Below, one piece after another: positions 5,517 to 11,925 of a DNA stretch of 35,444 nt. Source of the DNA: a virus. The position numbers and the translations under genes are program-made. The notes beneath the pieces were generated by a model. It did not search any database. It was not told the DNA's origin and saw nothing but the letters and a program-made list of their open reading frames with translations. Each line of letters starts with the position of its first letter. The first letter of the stretch is position 1. The stretch spans positions 1 to 35,444 of the IMG/VR virus record IMGVR_UViG_3300008122_000231. One strand, written 5' to 3'.

Positions 5517-5848
5517 CAAACCCTAATAACGACGGGCTTCTCGAAGCAAAAACGCCTGAAAACGCCCGCCAAGCGGAGGGTTTATCCGACGCGCAACGCC
5601 ACGTCGCGATGTGCGAAGCAGCTGTGCGTTCGGCTTGCGTTAGTCGCCCGGAACCCGCTCGAACGAAGTTGACAGTGCCTGAAGCAATACGAGCGAGTGT
5701 GTTTCTTCCGCTGGCAGCAGCTCTTTCAGCACGAGAAGCCGTTCGGTGGCGGCGTGCGCGATTTCTTGCTTCGTTACGACGCCTTTGGCTGCAAGCGCAT
5801 TCGTTATCGCAAGCAGGCTCGCAGTCAAGTCTTGATAAAGGTGCCTGA
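5513..5848 (+). CDS. Doubtful ORF overlapping the Cro-like gene
   Basis: 111 codons starting in an ATGA overlap with the Cro-like stop, which favours translation. However, from about codon 45 it runs antisense to the better-supported minus-strand gene at 5640-5870, and its C-terminal half (RWRRARFLASLRRLW) has the composition of a shadow frame. At most the N-terminal region (MTNPNNDGLLEAKTPENARQ) might be genuine. No family is recognised. Confidence 0.3.
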   Translation: MTNPNNDGLLEAKTPENARQAEGLSDAQRHVAMCEAAVRSACVSRPEPARTKLTVPEAIRASVFLPLAAALSAREAVRWRRARFLASLRRLWLQAHSLSQAGSQSSLDKGA

Positions 5849-5870
5849 TGCGCGCGTCCGTGTCTTCCAT
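5640..5870 (-). CDS. Small helical protein downstream of the C4-like element
   Basis: 76 residues from ATG 5870, with AAAGGA 8 bases upstream. The frame is open further upstream, but that stretch is Arg-rich noise. The protein is helical (RIRHLYQDLTASLLAITNALAAKGVVTKQEIAHAATERLLVLKELL) with no membrane segment. It is transcribed against the Cro-like operon and lies directly downstream, on the same strand, of the structured C4-like region. In P1-like phages that slot holds the RNA-controlled icd/ant genes. Function unknown; control by the RNA is inference. Confidence 0.55.
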   Translation of the reverse strand: MEDTDARIRHLYQDLTASLLAITNALAAKGVVTKQEIAHAATERLLVLKELLPAEETHSLVLLQALSTSFERVPGD

Positions 5871-5899
5871 TGGGGTTCCTTTCGTGTTCGTTGACGGTG

Positions 5900-6117
5900 T
5901 CGGAGCTTGATTCTGGCATGACTGCGAACCCCGCCTTCTCCTCCGCAGCTCCACGATTCTCCGCCGGCTTAGTACACCGCGCGGGGGGCTGCCTTGCCGG
6001 TGCGACGCCTGCACCGGTCTTTTCTTTGCAAGGACTCGTTACGCGGTCTATCCGTTGCGCGCGCAACGGTGCAGCTGTGCGGGCGAAAGGGCCTCCCTGA
6101 TGGGGGAGGTAGGACAT
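5900..6117 (-). ncRNA. C4-like structured antisense RNA locus (candidate)
   Basis: About 200 bases without a convincing gene but with dense pairing: CCTCCC/GGGAGG (6092-6109), an 18-bp perfect palindrome (6052-6069), CCGGTGC/GCACCGG (5998-6017) nested inside CCTTGC/GCAAGG (5993-6033). Read on the minus strand, it gives the peptide pattern SYLPHQGGPFARTAAPLRAQ. I recall this pattern from many spurious 'Ash/Icd-like' annotations that overlie C4 antisense RNAs of P1/P4-type phages. C4 RNA pairs with the leader of the icd-ant operon to block antirepressor synthesis. Direction and exact ends are uncertain. A covariance search with the C4 model would settle it. Confidence 0.45.
6052..6069. repeat. 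18-bp perfect palindrome
   Basis: CCGTTGCGCGCGCAACGG is fully self-complementary with no spacer. It lies inside the C4-like structured region and can be read as a hairpin stem in RNA or as a dyad binding site in DNA. Confidence 0.8.
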
Positions 6118-6162
6118 GGCGGCATGTGTTTGTGAGTGCATGCCGCCAGTTTCCTTTTTTTT
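6118..6162 (+). terminator. Intrinsic terminator after the Cro-like region (tR1 position)
   Basis: GGCGGCATG (6118-6126) pairs with CATGCCGCC (6139-6147) across a 12-base loop. It is followed by agtttcc and eight Ts (6155-6162). It would stop pR transcription before the CII-like gene, as tR1 does in lambda. On the minus strand there is no T run, so it works in one direction. Confidence 0.7.
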
Positions 6163-6175
6163 GGCCAAAAACAAC

Positions 6176-6206
6176 CACCCATAGACGCCCATAACTTTTA
6201 TGGGTG
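6176..6206. promoter_or_regulatory. Inverted and direct CCCATA repeats upstream of the CII-like gene
   Basis: CACCCATA (6176-6183) pairs with TATGGGTG (6199-6206). A second CCCATA (6188-6193) forms a direct repeat 10 bp from the first, one helical turn. The block sits 18 bases before the start at 6224. It could be a regulator site or the start of the minus-strand C4-like transcript. Confidence 0.4.
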
Positions 6207-6223
6207 ACGAGAAAGGCAGATGT

Positions 6224-6622
6224 ATGGAGCAGATTCCGGCGTTCTACGATGATCACTTTCAGGCGGTGCGAACTGCTATTGAAGGTGGGGTAGGGTACAA
6301 GCAAACCGCAATGCACATCTGGCCGGGCATGAAGCCTGAGAGTGCGTATGCGCGGTTGAAGAATTGTGTCAGCGGCACCAGCGACCAGAAGCTGGACATG
6401 GGCGAAGTGCTGGCGGTGTGCCAATTCAACGGCCGCTACGACCCGCTGTATTGGCTGTGTGATGAAACGATGCACGCCCGCCCCGTTCAGCGCAACGCCA
6501 AGGATGTCGCGAAAACGCTTGCCGCGTCGATTCAGGAATCGATCGAGACTCAAGGCAAACAAATGGCGCGGCTGGAATCGCTACTGGCGCAGAACCCGAC
6601 GTTGTTGAAGCAGGTGGCGTGA
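6224..6622 (+). CDS. CII-like phage transcriptional regulator
   Basis: 132 residues from ATG 6224, with AAAGG 7 bases upstream. An in-frame ATG at 6200 has no ribosome site. Residues 1-75 (DDHFQAVRTAIEGGVGYKQTAMHIWPGMKPESAYARLKNCVSGTSDQKLDMGEVLAVCQFNGRYDPLYWLCDE) follow the pattern of CII/CP76-type regulators. These have an N-terminal HTH and a motif in which 'L.P...D.KL...E...I...TGD...L' precedes a helical tail. The C-terminal 50 residues are a likely oligomerisation helix. Its place after Cro and a tR1-like terminator supports a lysis-lysogeny role. Assignment to an exact family is tentative. Confidence 0.65.
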   Translation: MEQIPAFYDDHFQAVRTAIEGGVGYKQTAMHIWPGMKPESAYARLKNCVSGTSDQKLDMGEVLAVCQFNGRYDPLYWLCDETMHARPVQRNAKDVAKTLAASIQESIETQGKQMARLESLLAQNPTLLKQVA

Positions 6623-6960
6623 TGCAGATGCCGACCAGTGAGCCAACGGCGAATTCGACATCGGTAAAGCGAATTGTGCGTTTTGAGATAGGCATGCGGG
6701 TGGTGACACCGCTGGGGCATGTAGCGCGGGTGGAGTCGCTTGCCAGGGCCGACGGCAGCGATCTATTTAGCCGCGTCGAGATTCGCTATCTCGACGGCCC
6801 ACAAGGGGATTCGCAAACCTCACGCGACCAAGTGTGTGTGAAGCTGCAAGGCAAGCTGCTACGGCCATACGACGGCCCGCCGGTGATGTGGCCTGATGAG
6901 AAAGCGGCCGCATTGCGTCGTGCAGAGCAGCTGCTTCAAGCGGCGAAAGATAAGCAGTAG
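6622..6960 (+). CDS. Hypothetical early protein with a small beta-barrel-like core
   Basis: 112 residues from ATG 6622, whose start overlaps the previous stop (TGATG). A GTG one codon earlier is possible. After about 17 disordered residues comes EIGMRVVTPLGHVARVESLARADGSDLFSRVEIRYLDG. This resembles short SH3/KOW-like 'G..V.TP.G..G.V' barrels found in phage early genes. The C-terminal helix is charged. Function unknown. Confidence 0.6.
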   Translation: MQMPTSEPTANSTSVKRIVRFEIGMRVVTPLGHVARVESLARADGSDLFSRVEIRYLDGPQGDSQTSRDQVCVKLQGKLLRPYDGPPVMWPDEKAAALRRAEQLLQAAKDKQ

Positions 6961-7349
6961 TGAGGCGCGACCGCACCATCTTGCTGACGGTGTACAAGGC
7001 CTTCCATGCGGCGGCTTATCGCCCGTGGACGGCCAGCGACATTGCAGGAGCTGTGGCGCTCGATGTGGACCAGGTGCGCGCGGCCGTGAAGCGTTTGCTG
7101 CTGGCACCGGCATCGCTGGTGAAGGTGGGCGGCAACGCGAAGAGCGGGCTCCTGTATCAGTTTGTTGAGGGCTCGCCACCACCTGAAGATCATCGTGGCA
7201 AACACAAACAGCATGTGCGCCGTCGTGAGTGGGCGGAATCACGCAAGCAGCGGCAGAACCTCTCCCGTGCGCGGATGGCTAAGGCCGTTAAAGCACGCAA
7301 AGCGCGCATCGAGGCGGACCTGCCGAAGTGGGCAAGGGGCGTGAAGTGA
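6960..7349 (+). CDS. Small protein with a winged-helix-like N-terminus
   Basis: 129 residues starting at GTG 6960, which shares a base with the upstream TAG. Residues 5-70 (TILLTVYKAFHAAAYRPWTASDIAGAVALDVDQVRAAVKRLLLAPASLVKVGG) have the helix-turn-helix and wing pattern of winged-helix proteins. The C-terminal 60 residues are very basic (RRREWAESRKQRQNLSRARMAKAVKARKARI), a likely nucleic-acid-binding tail. A DNA-binding role in replication or regulation is inference. Confidence 0.6.
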   Translation: MRRDRTILLTVYKAFHAAAYRPWTASDIAGAVALDVDQVRAAVKRLLLAPASLVKVGGNAKSGLLYQFVEGSPPPEDHRGKHKQHVRRREWAESRKQRQNLSRARMAKAVKARKARIEADLPKWARGVK

Positions 7350-7633
7350 AGCTGCCGGACCCTTTCAAGATGATTCCGCTCGTGGATTACCCGTGGAGCG
7401 GTCAAGTAGCACCGCCCGGCGGCTCAGACGCTTGGATCAAGTTGGATGCAAAGATTCGTGTGCACAACCTCGCGCGGAAGGTGGCCTTGATCGCCCACAA
7501 AGACGCGCGGCGACAGGTGGTAACAGATATGGCGGCACACCACCAGGCGGAGTTCATCGAGCACTTCAAGCGTTTGGTGGCTTGGTATTGGCGTAGGCAG
7601 CGGGCGCTGCAGCAGCATTCAAAAACAAGATAA
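7346..7633 (+). CDS. Hypothetical early protein
   Basis: 95 residues from GTG 7346, forming a GTGA overlap with the upstream stop and preceded by AAGGGG at about 7 bases. An upstream GTG at 7328 has no such site. It begins MKLPDPFKMIPLVDYPWSG, and the C-terminal half is helical and basic (EFIEHFKRLVAWYWRRQRALQQH). It lies 10 bases before the primase-helicase. No family is recognised. Confidence 0.6.
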   Translation: MKLPDPFKMIPLVDYPWSGQVAPPGGSDAWIKLDAKIRVHNLARKVALIAHKDARRQVVTDMAAHHQAEFIEHFKRLVAWYWRRQRALQQHSKTR

Positions 7634-7643
7634 GAAGACGGCT

Positions 7644-10091
7644 ATGGACTCATTGAACAACGCGATCGCGCAGATGCGCGCGGCCGGAATGCCGGAGTTT
7701 CCGCCTGGTCATCCCCAAGTGGGGCTTGGTCGGATCACGCGTTATGGCCCGAAGAAAACGGCGTGGTATGTGTTGCACGAATTTCGCACGCGCTCTGGCC
7801 AGTTTGTCGTCGGCGGTGCTTACGGCTGCTGGGGCAAGATCGAATCGACCAAGATCGAGATCGATTGGGCCGGCATCTCGGCGGATGAGCGTGCAGAGGT
7901 GCAGCGTGCACAGCGCGCGGCCGAGGAGCGCGAGCAAGCGAAGCGATTAGAGCGATCGGGTAATGCCGCCAACCGCGCCGCGCAACAGTGGAAGGCGGCT
8001 GGCTTGGTGCCGTCGGATAATCCATACGTCGCGCGCAAGCAGGTGGTGCCCGAAGGTGCGCGTGCCTATACGGATGGCACGCTGCTGATACCAGTGTATC
8101 GATGGGATGATGACCTCGATGCTGCCCGCATTGCTGGCCTGCAGCAGATCCAGCCAGACGGCACGAAGCGCTTCACTAAGAACATGCGCATGGATGGCGG
8201 CTATTGCCGCCTTGGGCCTGTGCCGCAAGAGGAACAAACGCTAATTCTGTGCGAAGGGTGGGCGACGGGTTGTTCGATCCGCATGGCCACACAACGCAAG
8301 CATCCGGTGTTTGTTGCGTTTAACGCCGGCAACCTGGTGCCGGTGGCCATGTTGTTGCGGGCAAGGTATCCGAGCTCATGCATCGTCATTGCGGCCGACG
8401 ATGATTGGAAGACGACGCGCCCAGACAATACCCCTTGGAATCCTGGCACCGACTATGCGAGCCGCGCTGCGATCGCGTGCGGCCTTGAGCATGCGCGGGT
8501 GGTGGTGCCTGTGTTTCCTGATGCCTCGACGCGTGACGATAAGTGGACAGACTTCAATGATCTGCACTTGCAGGTGTCGCTCGATGCCGCCGCAGAGCAG
8601 CTTAATGAGTCTTTGTCGCCAGACAATTTTGATCCGATGGGTAGCGCGCGCAAGCCTTCGGTGGGGTATGAAGGCCATGATGATGGCGATGTGGCTGCAT
8701 TTGAAGCGGCGCTCGCTTCGATTCCTGATGCCGAAAATGGGCTCCAAACCCCTGTATTGCCTAACGGCAAAAACGAGGATGATCCGATTTGGGCTTGGAA
8801 GAAGGATCTGAAGAAAACGGACAAGGGTGCGACCAAGCCCGTAATGCACAACCTGATGCTGATCCTGAAGAATCACCGCGACTTGGTCGGCATGTTGGGC
8901 TTCGACCAGTACAGCGAGCTCATCATGAAAGTGTCGCCGCCGCCCTGGCACGACTACAAAGTGAAATTCCGTGTCAGCGAATGGACCGAGCTCGATGACT
9001 ATCGTCTGAGGCACTGGCTCTCGACGCGGTATTTCGAGGCTAAAGAGAAGGACGTCATGCAGGCAGTGACGCTGGTGGCACGCGAGAAGCAGTTCCATCC
9101 GCTGATCGAGAAGATCGAGGCAACACCGTGGGATGGCGAACATCGGCTGCGGATGTGGCCAATCACGTATTTGGGGGCGTGCCAGGGGAAAGACTTTGAG
9201 AAGCTGTCCGTCGATGAACGCGACCGCATTGCAGCCTATACAGAACGCGCTGGTGTGATGTGGATGGTCGGTGCAATTGCGCGGGTTTATGTTGCGGCAG
9301 ATCCCGCCACGCCAGTGGGTGCGCAAGTTGACACCATGCTGATTCTGGAAGGTGAGCAGGGCATCATGAAATCGTCAGCACTTCGCGTGCTGGGCGGCGA
9401 ATGGTTCACCGATGAGCGCCTAGATTTCAACAACAAGGATTCGCTGATGGTGCTGCAGGGCCGTTGGATTGTTGAGATGGCTGAGCTCGAGGGAATGAAC
9501 AAAGCCGAATCATCATCGATTAAGCAGTTCATTCCGAAACGGCAGGATCTGTTCAGGCTTCCATACGGCCGCATGCTGGTCAAGAAACCGCGCCGCTGCA
9601 TCTTTGCCGGCACGGTGAACCATGACGCTTACCTGAAGGACGATAGCGGCAACCGGCGATTCTTGCCGATCTCGTGCACGAAGATTGATATCGAGGCCTT
9701 AAAGCGCGACGTCGACCAGCTGTGGGCGGAAGCGCTGCACATGTACCGGCACAAGGTGACATGGTGGATTGAAGAGAAGGACCGCAGGCTGTTCGCTGAG
9801 GAACAAGAGAAGCGGTACCAGGAGGACGCGTGGCAGGAGCCGATAGAGGGCTTTATCGGTAGCCGCACGACCACCAGCACTGCCGAGGTGATGGCAGAGG
9901 CGCTAAAGATCGATAGCGCACGCTGGGACAAGATGAGCCAGATGCGGGTCGGTGCGATTTTGCGGCGCATGGGTTTTAAGCGGGTGAAGATCGGCGACAA
10001 AAACAGTCGCTGTTGGGGTTACCGGCGGGAAGTCGATCCGTCAATTCAGGGTCCAGTGGTCAAAGGAGAGCAAGATGATGCGCCGTTTTAA
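7644..10091 (+). CDS. Primase-helicase (Toprim plus VirE/D5-like P-loop domain)
   Basis: 815 residues. The N-terminal part (1-130) is of the phage/plasmid primase type. Toprim motifs follow: Glu204 in LILCEGWATG and the Asp cluster at 252-254 in VIAADDDW, with DFNDL near 303-307. The C-terminal half is a VirE-family P-loop ATPase. Its Walker A is EGEQGIMKS (about 569-577), Walker B is in RWIVEMAELEGM (about 607-618), and an arginine-rich RKPRRCIFAGTVNHDAYL segment follows. It should prime and unwind phage DNA. It is directly followed by the iteron block at 10097-10345, consistent with an origin next to its initiator or primase. The size is normal for this fused family. Confidence 0.9.
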   Translation: MDSLNNAIAQMRAAGMPEFPPGHPQVGLGRITRYGPKKTAWYVLHEFRTRSGQFVVGGAYGCWGKIESTKIEIDWAGISADERAEVQRAQRAAEEREQAKRLERSGNAANRAAQQWKAAGLVPSDNPYVARKQVVPEGARAYTDGTLLIPVYRWDDDLDAARIAGLQQIQPDGTKRFTKNMRMDGGYCRLGPVPQEEQTLILCEGWATGCSIRMATQRKHPVFVAFNAGNLVPVAMLLRARYPSSCIVIAADDDWKTTRPDNTPWNPGTDYASRAAIACGLEHARVVVPVFPDASTRDDKWTDFNDLHLQVSLDAAAEQLNESLSPDNFDPMGSARKPSVGYEGHDDGDVAAFEAALASIPDAENGLQTPVLPNGKNEDDPIWAWKKDLKKTDKGATKPVMHNLMLILKNHRDLVGMLGFDQYSELIMKVSPPPWHDYKVKFRVSEWTELDDYRLRHWLSTRYFEAKEKDVMQAVTLVAREKQFHPLIEKIEATPWDGEHRLRMWPITYLGACQGKDFEKLSVDERDRIAAYTERAGVMWMVGAIARVYVAADPATPVGAQVDTMLILEGEQGIMKSSALRVLGGEWFTDERLDFNNKDSLMVLQGRWIVEMAELEGMNKAESSSIKQFIPKRQDLFRLPYGRMLVKKPRRCIFAGTVNHDAYLKDDSGNRRFLPISCTKIDIEALKRDVDQLWAEALHMYRHKVTWWIEEKDRRLFAEEQEKRYQEDAWQEPIEGFIGSRTTTSTAEVMAEALKIDSARWDKMSQMRVGAILRRMGFKRVKIGDKNSRCWGYRREVDPSIQGPVVKGEQDDAPF

Positions 10092-10195
10092 TCAGGTGTC
10101 CCACCTGTGTCCCACCTCCAAAAATGAGGTAGGTCACCGGAAAGCCGCGCCAATGCTAGCGGTGTCCTACCGTCCCACCCGTCCCACCTCTTCCT

Positions 10196-10250
10196 CACGT
10201 ATGCGCGCACACACGCACGCGCACGCGCGCACGCACATGTGTGTGTGTAT
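10196..10250. repeat. 55-bp alternating pyrimidine-purine tract (potential Z-DNA)
   Basis: From 10196 to 10250 every base alternates pyrimidine and purine without a break. The tract is mainly CG and CA/TG dinucleotides. Such tracts can flip to left-handed DNA under negative supercoiling. It lies in the middle of the iteron-like block. Confidence 0.85.
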
Positions 10251-10316
10251 TTTAAGTAGGACAGGTAGGACGGTAGGACACCACAAGGAACGGCGCGGGG
10301 TTTCAGTGTCCTACCT

Positions 10317-10345
10317 GGTGTCCCACCTCAATAAGGTGGGACACC
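10317..10345. promoter_or_regulatory. 12-bp perfect hairpin before the putative late regulator
   Basis: GGTGTCCCACCT (10317-10328) and AGGTGGGACACC (10334-10345) are perfect complements around a CAATA loop, built from two opposed repeat units. There is no T run after it. Instead, the GGAGG ribosome site of the next gene follows (10348-10352). It may influence translation of the gene at 10359, or be a dyad of the origin. Confidence 0.7.
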
Positions 10346-10358
10346 TTGGAGGTGAATC

Positions 10359-10859
10359 ATGATTGATCGGATGGTGCGGCAAGAGATTGGTCGGCTCTTG
10401 GATAACTGGGCGCTGTGCAATGGACGGTTCAGCGGGGCACCAGTGACAAGCAACGGGGCTGGCTGGCAGCGTGTAGGTAGCGGTGCAGCGCGCGAACATG
10501 CCGCAGAAGTGCCAGTGCCGTACATCGTTGCCGATGCGCAGCGTGTGGATCGTGCACTCAAGCAGATGATGGAGCACGAGCGCGAGATATTGGTTGAGAG
10601 TTATTGTGTCGCTGGTACACAGGAAAGCAATGCGAAGGTGCGCAAGATGGCACTGCGGACCTATCAGCGTTGGCTTGCCAAGGCGGAACAAACATTCTGG
10701 GATACGTATCGGTACAAGTCGCTGGTCCTCTCACCGGTGCCGCCTGCATCTGTGCCCATTGCCGCGCCTGCTGAAACACCCACGAAGCCACCAAAGCTGC
10801 GTAGAAAACGCGCGTCTATCCTACCCGCAGCTCAAGCACTGGCGCGGCCTTTGCGGTAG
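10359..10859 (+). CDS. Putative late-gene antitermination / sigma-like regulator
   Basis: 166 residues from ATG 10359, with GGAGG 6 bases upstream. Residues 65-125 (ALKQMMEHEREILVESYCVAGTQESNAKVRKMALRTYQRWLAKAEQTFWDTYR) have the helix pattern of sigma-region-4-like HTH domains found in phage late regulators of the RinA/ArpU/Q type: 'ER.IL...Y......S....A..L.....T....L..A...F'. The C-terminal 40 residues are Pro-rich and basic. It is followed by an intrinsic terminator and then the packaging genes, the usual setting of a Q-type antiterminator. The call rests on pattern and context, not on a firm family match. Confidence 0.55.
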   Translation: MIDRMVRQEIGRLLDNWALCNGRFSGAPVTSNGAGWQRVGSGAAREHAAEVPVPYIVADAQRVDRALKQMMEHEREILVESYCVAGTQESNAKVRKMALRTYQRWLAKAEQTFWDTYRYKSLVLSPVPPASVPIAAPAETPTKPPKLRRKRASILPAAQALARPLR

Positions 10860-10929
10860 ATGAAGAAAAACTAACTGAAAGTGGCGGACGTGATGTTAAA
10901 TGTCGCTAAGTTGTTAGAACTACGCCAGC

Positions 10930-10965
10930 AACACCGGCAGACGCAAACGCGCTGTCGGTGTTTTT
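10930..10965 (+). terminator. Intrinsic terminator upstream of the late genes
   Basis: AACACCGGCAG (10930-10940) pairs with CTGTCGGTGTT (10952-10962), with one G-T wobble and a 10-base loop. The run of five Ts (10961-10965) overlaps the end of the stem. It sits between the putative late regulator and the HNH-terminase genes, where a tR'-like terminator would be expected. Confidence 0.75.
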
Positions 10966-10983
10966 ACGACCAAAGCCTAAACT

Positions 10984-11331
10984 ATGCCAGCGACGAAAAG
11001 CCCGTATGGTTATCGGTGGCAAAAGGTGCGCTTGGGTCACCTGCGAAACCATCCGCTTTGCGTGATGTGTACCCAACAAGGCAAGTCAATCGCCGCAACC
11101 GTAGTCGATCACGTCGTGCCGCATCGTGGCGACATGGCTTTGTTCTGGGATCCAAAGAATCGCCAGTCCTTGTGCGAGCCATGCCACAACCGGCACAAGC
11201 AACGCTTGGAGAAAAGCGGCACAGTTTCCGGCTGCGATCTCGATGGACTGCCGATCGACCCAACTCATCCTTGGCACCCGCTCAATCAAGGGGTGGGGGC
11301 GGGTAAAAAGTCACAGGCTGGCGGACTCTAG
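10984..11331 (+). CDS. HNH endonuclease next to the terminase
   Basis: 115 residues with zinc-binding Cys pairs (Cys26/Cys29 and Cys64/Cys67) and the HNH core VDHVVPHRGD...FWDPKNRQSLCEPCHNRHKQ. The first His is at 43, the Asn at 59 and the last His at 68. Such HNH proteins encoded beside the terminase stimulate cos cleavage by terminase in HK97-type phages. The start is ATG 10984; no strong ribosome site is visible. Another frame covers the same DNA, but only this one shows the motif. Confidence 0.9.
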   Translation: MPATKSPYGYRWQKVRLGHLRNHPLCVMCTQQGKSIAATVVDHVVPHRGDMALFWDPKNRQSLCEPCHNRHKQRLEKSGTVSGCDLDGLPIDPTHPWHPLNQGVGAGKKSQAGGL

Positions 11332-11373
11332 ACCGCTTGCCCAACTTCGCGTGCATAAGCGGGAGTTATAGCA

Positions 11374-11388
11374 GGGGGGTATCCCCCC
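11374..11388. other. G6-TAT-C6 element, candidate cos region
   Basis: Six Gs (11374-11379), TAT, and six Cs (11383-11388) lie in the 72-bp gap between the HNH and small terminase genes. In HK97-like phages with this gene order, cos lies in this gap, and G-rich cohesive ends are common. The exact cut cannot be read from sequence alone. Confidence 0.4.
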
Positions 11389-11403
11389 AGTCAGGAATCG
11401 AAA

Positions 11404-11925
11404 ATGAAGCGAGGTCCAGCGCCGCTGCCGGCGAATGTGCACATGCTGAATGGCAACCCGTCGAAAAAATCGAGCGCCGAGCTGCGCAACGAATTAAAGC
11501 CGGATGTTGTGTTGCCTGATCCGCCCGAGCACTTGGCCGATCTGGCGAAAGCCGAGTGGAACCGCCTTGGCGCCGAGCTGATCCGCCTAGGCTTGATTTC
11601 ACAACTAGACCGCGCGGCGTTTGCTGTGTATTGCCAAGCCTATGCGAGGTGGGCTGCCGCTGAAACGAAACTCAAAGTGGCCGGCGAAGATGCCCTGGTT
11701 GAGACGACGCCTTCAGGCTATCGCCAGATGAGTGTTTTGCTGCAGATCAGCAACCGCGCTGCCGATCAGATGCACAAATTTATGTGTGAGTTTGGAATGA
11801 CGCCAAGCGCGCGGACGCGCTTCACCACGCTCTCAGCTCAGTTGCCTCTATTCCCCGATGCAAACAACACAAACCCCGGAGCGCCACAAGCGCCGGACGC
11901 CGCGTCCCGCCACTTCGCCGGTTAA
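11404..11925 (+). CDS. terS: Terminase small subunit, P27 family
   Basis: 173 residues beginning MKRGPAPLPANVHMLNGNPSKK, the hallmark of the P27-type small terminase ('RGRPP.P...L.GNPG'). The central part PPEHLADLAKAEWNRLGAELIRLGLISQLDRAAFAVYCQAYARW fits the helical DNA-recognition domain. It should bind the packaging site and recruit the large subunit. It overlaps terL by 68 bp in another frame. Confidence 0.92.
   Translation: MKRGPAPLPANVHMLNGNPSKKSSAELRNELKPDVVLPDPPEHLADLAKAEWNRLGAELIRLGLISQLDRAAFAVYCQAYARWAAAETKLKVAGEDALVETTPSGYRQMSVLLQISNRAADQMHKFMCEFGMTPSARTRFTTLSAQLPLFPDANNTNPGAPQAPDAASRHFAG

Larger units (their letters stand above)
10097..10345. repeat. Iteron-like block, candidate replication origin
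   Basis: A gene-free stretch with 11 copies of GTCC(C/T)AC(C) in both orientations. Forward copies start at 10098, 10109, 10164, 10172, 10181, 10308 and 10320. Inverted copies (GTAGGAC or GGTGGGAC) lie at 10256, 10265, 10273 and 10335. Within clusters the spacing is 8-11 bp. The clusters flank a 55-bp alternating pyrimidine-purine tract. Iterons beside a primase-helicase gene suggest an origin. Regulation of the next gene is the alternative. Confidence 0.6.

Noticed and set aside
5299-6192. Long minus-strand open frame of 297 codons across the Cro-like gene and the C4-like region
   Set aside because: Low-complexity, Arg/Ala-rich, antisense to the Cro-like gene, and no ribosome site. It carries the peptide pattern of spurious annotations over C4-type elements, so I treat the region as non-coding RNA.
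8376-9326. Minus-strand open frame of 316 codons inside the primase-helicase gene
   Set aside because: It is His/Arg-rich and lies opposite clear Toprim and P-loop motifs, so it is a shadow frame in GC-rich DNA.
10881-11306. Plus-strand open frame of 141 codons overlapping the HNH gene
   Set aside because: The frame at 10984-11331 has the HNH and zinc-binding residues. This one is Arg/Ser-rich and starts before the terminator.
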